Assembly (NCBI RefSeq): GCF_040054535.1 | Contig: NC_090795.1 | Span: 9,811,001 to 9,875,000, forward strand | Origin: Antennarius striatus | Lineage: Eukaryota; Chordata; Actinopteri; Lophiiformes; Antennariidae | Direction: 5' to 3' | DNA length: 64,000 nt | Part shown: in pieces, positions 22,701-33,748 of the stretch | Position numbering within the stretch: position 1 is the stretch's first letter | Layout of the letters: each line of letters starts with the position of its first letter | Position numbers and translations under genes: made by a program | Notes under the pieces: generated by a model | Told to the model about the DNA's origin: nothing | The model's input: only the letters and a program-made list of their open reading frames with translations | Database searches by the model: none

Positions 22701-25700
22701 GTCTGTTTTTGGCCATTTTCCCCTTGATGCCTGTTGTGGGCAGAGCGCCTAATACACATCTTGTGTGAGTACTTCCCCTATTTACATGCATCAGAAAGTT
22801 AACCACATTTAAGTCAGTCAGTACGAGAAAAACATTTTTTTTCTCCCTACAAAGGAACGCTTAAAGATCATCACTCAATGCTGAACGCGGTTTTGAAAGC
22901 TTAAAAGGGTGGCATGGTTAGAGGAAACATTACTGTATTAAGTATATTAAAAAATGGGGGGAATTAACACAAAATTAAAATGAAATGCTTTGTTTAATTT
23001 TAAATTAGTGTAATTGCAACCATTATAAAACTTCTAAAAATGCTGAAGCAGCATTTCCAGATTCATGATCGATTGAAATTCCCCCACTCTAAAGAAAAAA
23101 AAAACTTGTAGACTGGCAGTTTTCAAGACCAAACTGAGATGAACCTGTTGACATCATCGTGAGATATTTTCTAAAACTTGCAGCAATGAATCTGAAATTA
23201 TAGAAGACGTGACGTTTTATTATGACACATTAAATCAGCGCGGTTATTTTAAATCATTTCCGCAATCCACTTTTGAAATCTACGGTAGCTTAAAGGAAGA
23301 GTCAGAAGCTGGAACTCCTTATCTTTAAATGACTGCTATATATTATAATCTTATTTACATTAATAACTTCTATTAACTTCTGCTTTTTGTTTGTCCAGTT
23401 CTTATGCCGGTTTGCTGACCCTTATTTCTTCAGCCTGTTACCTGTGGTCATCACGACAGAGAGCGCCGCTGCATCTCAGTGACAGATGCCAGTTTGCCAT
23501 CCAGGTACCTGTGTGTATGTGTGTTTACATGTGTGTGTGTGTTGCGGGGGGTGGTATTTCCTAAAGAGAAGTTCTGACTTATCAAACAGATGGTCCAAGT
23601 GGCTGTGTGTGCTTTCATACCCTTCATCACACACAGCAGCCTGCAGAAGCATCAGGGGCTGCCTCTACTTAATCAGATCATCAGCTGGACCACATTAGGT
23701 AGGTGGATGTGACTGAGCATCGTGCATCAGGTTTACCTGCAGTCTGTTTATTAATGATGAAGATTATAAATAATGTTGGTGAAGAATTATTCTTCTAGTT
23801 GTAATAGTAATACAATGTATCATTTATCAGAAATGCACGTCTCTTGTCTTCTGTCAGCATCTTCCTTGCTGTTTCCTTTGTTGAGCTCCACACGTCTTTT
23901 CCACCGACTCCTGAGCATATTCCTGTCTTTCATAAGCACATACCTGCTGCTCAGCAACGGGTAATACATGTGGCATACACATGCAACACAATGTCTCGCA
24001 TAGAGTTTGAACACTACTCCATTACAAAGTAATGTAATCTCTAATTTGTTCCCCCTTCCAGATCAGAGGCCTTGTTCCCTCCTGCATTATCTTGGGTAAT
24101 GTTTGTATGGATCAACATTGAGCAGGAGGCATTGATCGCTGAAGGTGCTGCTCGCAGGCAAGAGGTACAACCGTTAACTTAAATTTGATTGTTCAGTGCA
24201 CATTTGGTGGAGGCCATAGGACAAAAATATCAGTAGCTAGATAAGTGTGTGACTTTTGTATGTACTGCTCAGTAGGTTGCATCAAATTTAAATCACATCT
24301 AGCATGTGGTCTAACTGATCGTTATCATGTGTATTATGGGTGTACCTTTGTTTGTGTGTTTCTTTTCAGCTTCTCTCTATGGATTTCTCTGCAAACATTG
24401 ACATCGGCCAGATCCGACAGCTGAAGTTGGATGATATCAGGAGATCTTTTTATTTTGTATCCTTTGTGAAAATATGGCTGATTTTGAGCCTGTCTTTCTG
24501 TCTCAGGAGAGTCCCACTACATAAAATAATATTAATAATGATAGTAAAAAAAGGAAAAACTAGAAAAAGCTAATTGCATTAATGACTGAAGACATCACCT
24601 ATGGAATACAAACTCATATCCTCGATCACCACAGCGTTTATGGGCGAAATTAATCTTTTTGTTCTTTACACCAGCATGAGTTTAATTTTCCCATCAGGCA
24701 TCTAATGTTTCTGTCAGTACCTTAAATTACAGGAAATCACTTACAAGATTTGACATGTATCTGTATGAACATTAGTTTTGGGTGTAATATTCTCTGGGAT
24801 ATTCTTGACTGAACCATTTCTCCAGGTATTCTTTCTAATAACGGCTTTCTTTGGCACAGGGAACATTGCTTCCATTAACAGGTATCCACAGCTTTCTCCT
24901 GCATGTCGTCGTGTCTGTTCAGCCTTAGTGGGGTTAATGACCAATGATGTGTGCTTTTAAGTCAAGGTTTCATGAAAATACTGGATGAAATAAGACATCT
25001 GTGAAATTCTACTGTAGATACTATAGACATATTACACTATTTGCATTGTTTAGATTTGCACATTTCTAAATGTTGTGCCTAATTTTAACTCCATGAGACG
25101 TTGCTTTTTTTTCTTCCCTCGTTTCTGAATGCTCTGTTCATCTTTCAGTCGTCTGTAATCATGGTTTCTGATTCTTTCTCCCCTCATTCAGTTTTGACCC
25201 AACGTCTGTTTATTGCTTCATCACTGTCTACAAACCCTACATCATGGGAGCACTGCTGATGTGGAAGGTATCCTATTTTGAATACTTGCTTGTTACAGTG
25301 TCAAGAGAGTGGACCAATCTTGCAGATTGGAGATTAACCAGTTTCAAATGTATGGTGTCATTTTGATGCTTTGCAGCTGAGCATCTGCAGTTTTGCTGCT
25401 CTTTTTAGCACTCATCGATATATTCCATTTTTTGTATGATTTCAATTTGTAATAGATTTTTTTTAAACTATGTTTTAAAATAATAATTGATCTGACTTAC
25501 TAGGTTTTGAAATAACTAACTAGGTTTTAAACTAACTAGTTTCTGGACTAAATGACTAACTAACCCATTAGGTTTTGAACAACTTAGGTTCTATACTAAC
25601 TAGGTTTTTAACTAACTCACTTGGTTCTGAACTAACCTGGTTTTGAATTATTATTTAACAAGCATTGTAGTTATATTTGTTATTTAATTTGTATGTATGT

Positions 25701-26559
25701 TTATTTATGTTTACACTGTATATTTTACACTTATCCTGCTTTATGTGCTTTCATTGCCCATTGGGGAGACAGTTTTTTGAATTTGAATTGAATTTGAATA
25801 GATATTCTTTATGAATTAAAATGAAGGCTCTACTCTTCTTTTTCTTCCAGGTTTTTATTCCATTCATTATAGTAATGTGTACATTTGAGACCATCCAAGT
25901 TGCAACACAGCTTTCATCCAGAAGGTAATTCCTCCCAAATCCATCTGTTTATCCGATGTATTAACAGTTTGTTTTAAAGGGGATGTCATGATGTGCACAG
26001 GGCAAAAGATTTACTGTTATTCTATCACTTGTATGGCTCTCCTTCCTCAGTGTCTTATTTCTCTGTTCCAGTTTGTTCCTCATTGTCATGGTCATCTCTG
26101 ACATCATGGCTCTGGTAAGGCGTTTCTGGTTAATTTCATACTCTGGACAAAAATGCACTGTTGTATTTTATTTCCTACCTGCTATGATGCATATGTCACA
26201 CAATTAATTTTTAACCCACTCTTCCTCTCCTCAGCACTTTTTCTTCATGGTGCAGGACTACGGGAGCTGGCTGGACATAGGCACAAGGTGAGTCAACTTG
26301 GAAACAAAAATCTTAATTAATTACTGATTAATAATGTTACTTTCATGAACACCCTCCCACTCTCCTACGCCTCCTTTTCTTATCTGCCCACAATTACGCA
26401 AGGAAATGTTTAACCTGTCACTTTGTCTCCTGCAGCATCAGCCATTACGTCATAGTCATGTCGATGACGATCTTCCTGATGGTGCTCAGCATCATCACAC
26501 ACATCTTCACTTCGAAAAGACTCATCCCCTGGGGAAAACGGAAGTTGCATTTCACTTAA
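16769..26559 (+). CDS. pign: PIGN, GPI ethanolamine phosphate transferase 1, complete (28 coding exons, 936 aa)
   Basis: An ER membrane enzyme that adds ethanolamine phosphate to the first mannose of GPI-anchor precursors. Exons: 16769-16995, 17160-17281, 17371-17469, 17703-17809, 18159-18283, 18438-18568, 18683-18802, 18981-19021, 19124-19183, 19420-19512, 19739-19794, 20413-20491, 20777-20959, 21066-21214, 21555-21654, 21733-21825, 22673-22764, 23399-23504, 23590-23698, 23858-23960, 24062-24164, 24370-24456, 24826-24881, 25192-25267, 25851-25924, 26072-26114, 26235-26287, 26436-26559. The total is 2811 nt, 936 residues against 931 in human. An N-terminal membrane anchor (about 4-24) is followed by a lumenal alkaline-phosphatase-like domain with metal-ligand motifs ADGLRAD (53-59), DTNGHAH (216-222) and [17 protein letters not shown] (262-278). 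A multi-spanning C-terminal half follows from about residue 420. The C-terminus is basic (WGKRKLHFT). It is divergent from RELCH across about 1.7 kb, the same head-to-head arrangement as in human 18q21. Confidence 0.97.
19900..20300 (+). repeat. Possible retroposon 3'-tail remnant (PIGN intron 11)
   Basis: The T-rich stretch ends in the phrase GAGAAATTAATTTCCCTGAT, then a 'gggataaagt' motif. This resembles the 3' ends of several fish LINE/SINE families (an 'aatttccc...gggataaagt' ending). No coding remnant was seen. Family and limits are uncertain. Confidence 0.3.
21930..22385 (-). mobile_element. Degenerate 3' end of a Penelope-like (GIY-YIG) retroelement
   Basis: The minus-strand frame over 22373-22170 contains [20 protein letters not shown] followed by SLNPGG. 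This matches the conserved sequence that follows the GIY-YIG endonuclease in Penelope-like proteins of fish (an 'EDRWFERGVKEAIYV...PSLNRGG' pattern). The adjoining 21946-21978 carries the non-coding motif also found at 9.62 kb. The reverse transcriptase and endonuclease cores are absent. It lies antisense in PIGN intron 16. Confidence 0.5.
25495..25650 (+). repeat. Degenerate short tandem repeat (AACTAACTAGGTTTTGA-like units)
   Basis: Six to seven imperfect copies of a unit of about 20-25 bp built on 'actaactaggtttt' run head to tail in PIGN intron 24. Spacing varies, so the array is old or was formed by slippage. Confidence 0.6.
25660..25802 (+). repeat. Possible retroposon 3'-tail remnant (PIGN intron 24)
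   Basis: The stretch 'cattgcccattggggagacag' near 25753 is followed by a TTTGAATTGAATTTGAAT tail. It resembles fish LINE/SINE 3' ends with a GAATT-type tail. It has no coding content. Confidence 0.3.
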
Positions 26560-27226
26560 AATGAACATGTTTGTGTCCAGGGGCTCTGGAACCCTTTGAA
26601 CCTCCTCTCAGAAGAATTTGTCACATGACAAGAAAAGACCTGCTGATTTGCCAGAATGAACTCCTACTGGTTTCATTCTCAGTAGAAGTGCAAACTTCTT
26701 ACTAGCAGTTTTTATTTGTTGTTGTATTTAAACATTTATAGTGATTAAGATTTAACTCATGATGCACACCAGCTGTCTGCATAGAGGTCAAGTTTGTGAC
26801 AGAGCATTTTGCAGTGTTTCCAGAAAGTGGTGTTTGCACTATATTCTTTTGTCTCTCCTTCAATAGGATTGTATTTACATTAATCATTGATGAATTGACT
26901 AAGGCTCCTTGAATGCCTTTGACAAAAGTGCTGATTTATGATCCACCAAATAATTGTAACTCAATGATTCCACAAAACACTGTTTCTGTCAATACGCTGA
27001 AAAATTTCCTTGATTATTTGTAAAAGGGATGTAATTATTATTTATTGTGATTAAGGAGTGGAATGGGGGAACTTGTGTGCTTTACCACTAAAACATTTGA
27101 CAGAACTCAGTTCCTCATGTGATTCTATTTGGAAAGTCCTTGTTGATCATCTGTAACTGAGGATGTTGTAACGTCACACTGTTGGGATGTCTTCTTTGAA
27201 CAAAGTAGAAGAAAACAGTATATCTG
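26560..27226 (+). other. PIGN 3' UTR and flank
   Basis: AT-rich sequence after the PIGN stop with no open frame that resembles a protein. I did not find a convincing AATAAA, so the cleavage site is not placed. Confidence 0.4.
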
Positions 27227-27960
27227 ATGTGTCACATTGTTCTCACAACCATGGTAGATTTCCATGGAAAACAAAGTATGCTGTATACACTGGTTAAACG
27301 TCTAGATGTCATCAGGAGGCATGGTATTAATTTTTATAGTTATGCTGATGACACACAGCTTTACATAGCTGTGTCCCCTGATGACACTGGGCCAACAGAT
27401 GCTATTTTAAGATGCATTTTAGATATTAAGTTATGGATGGCGGGTAACTTCTTACAGCTCAACCAGGACAAAACAGAAGTACTTGTCATCGGTCCTGAAG
27501 CACACAGAGAAAAAACTTAATTTAAAACTCAAAGCCCTGGCTTTTAAGACATCTGAGCAGGTAAAAAAACCCTGGTGTTATTCTAGATTCTAATGCTCGT
27601 ATCAAAAGTATGGTTAAGAGTGGATTTTATTATCTAAAGAACATTGCCAAGGTAAGGCCGTTTTTATCTCGAACCAACACAGACACGAATGCATGCTTTT
27701 ATTACTTGTAGAATTGATTACTGCAACACTCTTCTTTCTGGTCTCTCCAAAAAAAGCGCTACTCCATTACAACATCTCCAAAACTCAGCTGCACGAGTTC
27801 TGACAAGGACCAGAAAGAGAGCTCACATTACACAAATTTTAAAGTCTCTGCACTGGTTACCTGTACGCTTCAAAATCGATTTTAAGATCCTTTTAATGGT
27901 TTTTAAATCTCTTAATTATCTGATTTGCTTTTAACATAAACACCTTCTAGATCTCTCGGG
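27227..27960 (+). mobile_element. 5'-truncated, frameshifted L2/Rex1-like LINE (CR1 group) reverse transcriptase fragment
   Basis: The first frame (27227-27517) reads through the RT catalytic box FYSYADDTQLYIAV, with YADD at 27341-27352. It continues to WMAGNFLQLNQDKTEVLVIG, characteristic of L2/Rex1-like fish LINEs. The frame is then lost to a stop and small indels. Homology resumes at 27689-27934 (HAFITCRIDYCNTLLSGL and NSAARVLTRTRKRAHIT). The N-terminal endonuclease and palm start are missing, so the copy is dead. It lies between PIGN and the GPCR gene. Confidence 0.85.
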
Positions 27961-27989
27961 TTTTAATTACACCAAAGGTTTTAACCAAT

Positions 27990-28110
27990 AAATCTAAGTG
28001 AAGGTGGGAGGAAGCTGGAGAACCTGGAGGGAACCTGGAGAAGCAATCGAACCCAGAACCTTCTTGCTGTGAGGCAACAGCACGAGCCACTATGCCACCA
28101 AATACTGACT
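27990..28110 (-). repeat. Partial SINE-like repeat with tRNA-type head, copy 1
   Basis: On the minus strand it has a tRNA-like head (GGGTTCGATTG B-box-like, preceded by 'tgttgcctcacagcaagaagg') followed by a 'ggttccctccaggttctcc...ctcccacc' body. The same family recurs at 39.5-39.8 kb. It abuts the end of the LINE fragment. Confidence 0.55.
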
Positions 28111-28571
28111 ACTGGTTAACTTGATTGAAGAATTTATTCTAGCATAGAATACCGCACACACTAAAGTAAATAAGATCCCAACAACTAAGAAGAAAAGCAA
28201 AACGGGGACAAGATAAATCACTTCATGACTTCTTGTTTGGACTTCAGGCTTGTATGCACTCACACAACTTCATAACTGGCCTGGAAAGCACATTGAAAAA
28301 TGTTTAACTATAGGCAGCTTTTGCATCATCGTGCTGTTTAATGTTCTCATAACACCATGGGATAGATGTGAAAGTTCATTTGTCAAGCGAATTAAAGCCC
28401 TTTGCATGAACCTTTCCCTTCACTTTCAGTGATAATAGTTCAATTAGGCCTTTGCTGTTTGTACTAAATATCACGCTAATGCTTTGTACTTAAGTGACTC
28501 TTGCGGACACTACGTAACAGGCATATTGAAATGGAGGCAAATAATGAGGAACAGGTTCTGGGCTGTGTGTG

Positions 28572-28580
28572 TATATAAAA
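28572..28580 (+). promoter_or_regulatory. TATA box of the GPR141-like gene
   Basis: TATATAAAA stands about 540 bp upstream of the receptor start codon and 270 bp upstream of a strong splice donor. A start near 28603-28610 would give a first exon of about 235 nt. The GT-rich bases before it are not part of the box. Confidence 0.5.
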
Positions 28581-28604
28581 TCACTTCCTCTTTTGACACC
28601 ACAT

Positions 28605-28840
28605 GTCGGCACAGAAAACACACAATACACAAACCCTTATTTGGCATGTGACAGTGCACACATTTCATGACAACTTTACCTCAAAGTTAGCACACAGAGC
28701 CATGCTGAAACACAGGGTCTCATAATTCTAATTGTGGAACAACGTTTTAAACAGCTTTCTGGAGGTGTCATCTGATGTCAACAACACCCACATCCGTTGA
28801 TTTCACACATCCACTTGACATCCAGTCTTAGTACCTAAAG
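28605..28840 (+). other. Putative 5' UTR exon of the GPR141-like gene
   Basis: The exon would run from just after the TATA box to a strong donor (CTAAAG then GTACGT, cut after 28840). The matching acceptor is TTTTTTTAATGTCAG ending at 29080, giving a 240-bp intron before the coding exon. A split 5' UTR with an intronless coding region is common in class A GPCR genes. Confidence 0.45.
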
Positions 28841-29080
28841 GTACGTATGCTTCTCTGCATTTGACTCTTCATCCAGTGTTTTTAACTTTTAATTCATTTT
28901 GTAGTGTAACATGTTGTAAACCACTTGAAGAAAGACAGCATGTCATGTTGTATTAGAATGAATCTATATAATTTTTAAACTTCCAGCTCTTTAAAAAACT
29001 CTACATCAGAAATTTGACATATTCCTTGGTCGTACTTTGTAAATCTTCAACTAACTCTCCTTTCCTTTTTTTAATGTCAG

Positions 29081-29116
29081 ATGTGCACCTTATCTTCCAT
29101 TTCTTTTTTCATTTAA
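29081..29116 (+). CDS. 11-codon upstream ORF abutting the GPR141-like start
   Basis: The first bases after the predicted acceptor are ATG. They open an 11-codon frame (MCTLSSISFFI) whose TAA ends one base before the receptor ATG (TAAAATGG). After splicing the uORF ATG would have A at -3. The main ATG context (A at -3, G at +4) is strong. A regulatory role is inferred only. Confidence 0.5.
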   Translation: MCTLSSISFFI

Positions 29117-29117
29117 A

Positions 29118-30071
29118 ATGGCTTCCAGCAAAATCCAAAGATTACTACCCATGGCCATAAACTCCACAATGACATCTGGCTCTTTACCAGGGACGCCACA
29201 GCCACTGGATGACGATAAAAATATCAACAAGTACCACACAGTCCTTCTGGCCATCTACGTAGTTGTTCTGCTTTGCGGAACCATTAACCTCAGCCTGACG
29301 ATGCACATCATGAAGTCCAGCACGACATCCATCACCTCCATCGCTGTACTCAACCTCATTTTCACCCACTCCATCTTCCTTCTCACCGTTCCTTTCAGGA
29401 TTTACTATTACGTGACTGATAACTGGAGCCTGGGCCTCAATTGGTGTAAAGTGGTCAGCAGCATGATCCACATTCACATGTATATGTCCTTTATCTTTTA
29501 TGTCATCATACTCGTTACACGCTTGATGACATTCTACTGCCAGTCTGAGAGAGTAGCCTCCTTACGGAAGATGCATGCGCTCCTCATCAGTGCAGTTGTG
29601 TGGACTGCGGTTTTTGTTGCTGGGCCTTGCATTATCTTTATTTCTTATGGCAAAAAACAATTGGATGGGATTGACAAGACCACTGCTGCAACAGATTGCT
29701 TCAGGTTTGGAGACAACATTGGATATACTGCTAAGGTGTTCAACTACATCATAAGCACGGTGATTATAATGGTGACTGCAGTGCTCGCAACTCTTCAAGG
29801 CAACGTTCTGTGGGTTTTATACAAGAAGCATCGCCAAGGATGCACCTCTCAGCAGGACTTCGGGGCTCAGCTGAAGAGCATGTGCTTTGCCGCCATCATG
29901 GTGATCTGTTTCATTCCCTACCACCTGTTTCGGATGTACTACTTGGATCACATTGATCTACAAAATGTCAATGAGGTGTTTCTGAGTCTGACCACCTTTA
30001 ACTGTCTGGACATGCTCACTTTCCTGGGTAGGAGAACCTGCTATGTGTGTTTCCAAGGTGGGGCCATTTGA
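29118..30071 (+). CDS. gpr141: GPR141-like orphan class A G-protein-coupled receptor, 317 aa, intronless coding region
   Basis: Probable seven-helix plasma-membrane receptor. The best match from memory is vertebrate GPR141, an orphan receptor noted in myeloid cells. Shared features are LLTVPFRIYYY at the TM2 end, HIHMY and FYVIILVTR in TM3, and CFIPYHLFRMYYL in TM6 (264-276). TM1 is about 40-63. The TM3-ECL2 disulphide is C110-C194, and an N-glycosylation sequon lies at N15. The usual DRY motif is replaced by VTR and the TM7 NPxxY by a CLDMLTF-type sequence, both as in GPR141. The C-terminal tail is very short (about 15 residues), less than in human. The start was chosen for its strong context and length. 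It lies between PIGN and hnf4. The exact paralogue in fish could differ. Confidence 0.85.
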   Translation: MASSKIQRLLPMAINSTMTSGSLPGTPQPLDDDKNINKYHTVLLAIYVVVLLCGTINLSLTMHIMKSSTTSITSIAVLNLIFTHSIFLLTVPFRIYYYVTDNWSLGLNWCKVVSSMIHIHMYMSFIFYVIILVTRLMTFYCQSERVASLRKMHALLISAVVWTAVFVAGPCIIFISYGKKQLDGIDKTTAATDCFRFGDNIGYTAKVFNYIISTVIIMVTAVLATLQGNVLWVLYKKHRQGCTSQQDFGAQLKSMCFAAIMVICFIPYHLFRMYYLDHIDLQNVNEVFLSLTTFNCLDMLTFLGRRTCYVCFQGGAI

Positions 30072-30182
30072 AATCCACCAGTGGGATTTATGAAGATTGC
30101 CACATGACATGATTTATTTTGAAGTTCAGTCTACATTACTGTTCTTAGGCCTTTGAAGAGAAAACTTCATGTTTGCTTCCTT

Positions 30183-30188
30183 AATAAA
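30183..30188 (+). terminator. Poly(A) signal of the GPR141-like gene
   Basis: AATAAA lies 112 bp after the receptor stop codon. Further AATAAA-like hexamers cluster near 30285-30310 and could serve as alternatives. Confidence 0.5.
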
Positions 30189-30910
30189 AAGAGACATGAT
30201 ATAACACCTTTTCAAAAGCACCTAAGAAAATTCTCATTAATGTTCTCATGTTTTTATCATCAAATCAGTCTAGACTGCCTTAAGAAATAAAAATAAAAGG
30301 GTTAAATAAAAACTAGTGTCACTCTGAATGCATGACAAGGCCTGCAATCACTTTTAATTCAATCCAGTTGTATCCTAAATCAAATGAATAGACCTAAAGT
30401 TACAATACATCACTTGGATTGATGGAGTTGTAACATCCAGACATGTTGCTGGATTGCCACCAAACTGGATCCACTCTTGGATCAAAATCCATGCATTAGT
30501 CTTTTAAAAAATTAAAATAAAATAGCAACAAAAACAGCCTGTCACATCAATCGTCAGTTTATGTTTCTTGTGTTTTGATGCATGCAGAAGGATGATCACA
30601 ACCAGCTGTCTGAGGTTATATTTGAATGTCCAAATGTCTCTTTTCTTGAGCAGCAGCATTGCATCAGCTGTGTAAGCGTGTTTAAATACACATTAGCTAT
30701 TGATCTTTTCAAATGGAACAGATAATGTGGATTATGATATTTTTGATTGTGTTGCTACACCCATCAGTTACTTTTTTTTAAATAGTCATTGTAGTGGTGG
30801 TGACATCGTTGGGGGAGGGAGAGGGTGGTTGACCTTTGTGCTCTATTGTTCTATTTGCATTCCCTCATTTTTTATTTAAAAAGAAATTCAATGTTAACAA
30901 AAATATGAAT

Positions 30911-30944
30911 GGGGGTGGGGGGCTAGGGTTAGGGGGGGGGGGGG
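30911..30944 (+). repeat. G-rich run with telomere-like core
   Basis: Four G-runs (5, 6, 3 and at least 12 Gs) are separated by T, CTA and TTA. The centre reads TAGGGTTAGGG. The spacing satisfies a G-quadruplex pattern. Confidence 0.7.
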
Positions 30945-31403
30945 CATCAGTGAGTCTTGGCAGGAAAGGGTGCAAATAAATGTGTCTGGAAGTTACTCAG
31001 TTACTGGCATGAGCCATGACGTACAGGCATCAGTCAGCATCCATCTTTATGGACACCTGAGCTATACTATCAGATTGTTGACTCTTTACACACAAGGTAG
31101 CCTTATATGGCAGGATGGGGTAGGGTTAGCCACATGCTAACGAAGGCAGAGAACTCCGTAACACAATAGATGGAAGTGGAAGCTTTCTTTTTTTTTGACT
31201 GTCTGCTGATGATTTGTCTCAATTTTTGAATGTTTTGTCAACTTAACCACCACTCATATATCACTCCTTTAACCCCTGTTTAAACAGCTGGAGTGCTCAG
31301 CTCCACTGCTGAGAAATAAATGTCTAAAATCGTTACTTTTTCACCATTATTTTGTGAAACATTACCTCAATCCTCGTGGATCTCTCTTCATCCATCGTTA
31401 GAA

Positions 31404-31511
<108 letters not shown>

Positions 31512-33715
31512 CACAAACACACAGACCTGGTGATCCTTTTCCTTTTGGTTTTATGGCGCTGGGTTACTGTTTAACATCCCCACCCTTCTTTGAGTTTGTT
31601 TAGTAAATCGATCTAATGACAGGGCTATGGTGGCGCCATCCAATGTCTTTCTTCATGAACTATAAGGCTGCTCTACTCTCCAACCTTCTCTTTTAATGTT
31701 GTTAAACACCTTCATCATTTACCTATTGTCAGCGTCACTAATGTAGCACTGAGGGTCTACTGGAATACAAGGATACAGCCGAATAAATGTACATTCCAGA
31801 AGGGAAGAGAAACAAAGGTAAGTCATCGCCCTCCTGAGAAGTATACTGTCTTAGAAATCTAAAATATCGCCATTGCAGCAAGAGTTAAAAGGTGCGTTGA
31901 TGCTCTTTCGGAGGAAGTGAGGAATACGCTGAGCAGTTTTGCACGGCAGTTCTCTTAAATCACGTGGTTTTACATTTTGGTTGTAACATAATGGTGATCA
32001 GTGTTCACACACACACACCTCAATTTGTCATACAGGGGTCCATAACACACTCAGCGAACCTGGAGACAGTGTTCTCACCTCTCAGACAGGGTTTTGTGAA
32101 AGCAGATAAGATAAACTCACTTTGTCACGCATGCTGAGCCGTAAAGATCATGTGATAAACTGTATCATCTGTACAAGAATGGAATCTGTGACAGATTACA
32201 GAGTGACATAAACTAGGCAGCAATATGGCAATAAAGTCACAAAACAGTCAGCCAAGAAAAAAAAAAAAAGACGTGCAACACAGTGAGCAGAACACTTACA
32301 CAATATAATACAATCTAAAAAGTATTCAGATGTTTCATCAGATGGGGATAGTGGCAGGAGTAGGACACTCATCACTGCCCTCAGGAAATATGATGGCAAA
32401 TTTAACTGAGAGTGCACGTAACTTGAAAATGTCATGACTATCTGCTGCTCTGAAGTGTCATAAAATAATTATTCAATTCACATCTTCATTTCCATTTTCC
32501 CAAATCCAAACTTATAGCAGCTGCTCATTGTCATTTACTCTGTCAGAATAAAAGCTGATCTCTTGGTACAGTTTTAGGCTTGGATATTTAACTGAAGGGT
32601 TTTGTTTTTTTTAATTTTCTATACTATTGACCTCTGTTTGAGGAAGTAGTGGTTTAATGGAGTCAGTTGGCTTCCTGATCATCTTCTGAGAATATTAAAC
32701 CTCTGAGCCAAACAGACACAACAGTATTATGGCCAGTTCACACTCAGATGGGCTCTCGGCTCTGGGTTTTATGGCTTCAGAGAGCTTTTGGTTGCTAGGC
32801 AGACACGAGAAATCTATACTGTATCCTACTAGCATTCCAGGTGAACTCATATTGACTTCATTGATTCAATTTTTTCCTTTTCAGTTCAATATATATGAGT
32901 ATATTCAAGAACTTCTTTAATTATTTATTATACTGGATATGACTCAGATGCCATGGTATTTAGTTGTACTTATACTAGGATATGGTTCACTTCCAAAGCA
33001 ACAGTTTTTATAGATTTATTATAGGTAATTATAGTGGAAATAAACAACCAATTAGGTTTGCTGTTTGGAATATATGTTATTTGTCTTGTATAAAAATTAC
33101 TGCACTTGAATTCTGCTTGTGTGGTACTCAAAAGACCAAAGAGCTTTTGACAGAATAAAATTGGTTGAACCACACCGCATTTTATGGCAGTATTCCTGAG
33201 CATCAAACCCTTGCTTTCTTTGTGAGTGCCAATCCCATGTATGAACACGTGACAGTCTCTTAAAGCCCGTGCATGCCGCCTGTACGGCCACACGTGAGCT
33301 CCTCTATCTTTTAGACAGGTTTATACTTTCTAATCCTGCTTCGATGCAGTGCTGTAAAGCCCTGCTGCAGCACCCTGTGACAGTCCTTTGTGTGTTTGGT
33401 GATTGTGTGGTGATTGTAAAGAGTGAATTCTTCCTCACTCACCACAAACGTGATGAGTCAGGAGGTTTGACCTCAACGCCTGGTTAAAATGTAATCTGCA
33501 ATCTCCATATCATTTCTCTCTCTGTCCTCTCTCTATCAACCCGTCCATTCCGGCCTCCCTCATTAACTAATACATTCTCTGTGACTGGATCCTAATTACT
33601 CTTTCTTTCCATGTCCAGTAACTAATTTGTGATAATATGCATTCTAATTTAATGTGCCCACAGTGACAATTTATTACACTCATATACAGTATAGAGCTTT
33701 TCTAACTGGTCGACT

Positions 33716-33748
33716 TTTAATGTCCTACTACTGATGTAGGACATTAAA
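33716..33748. repeat. Perfect short inverted repeat
   Basis: Arms TTTAATGTCCTAC (33716-33728) and its reverse complement (33736-33748) flank a 7-bp loop. It is intergenic. Confidence 0.8.
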
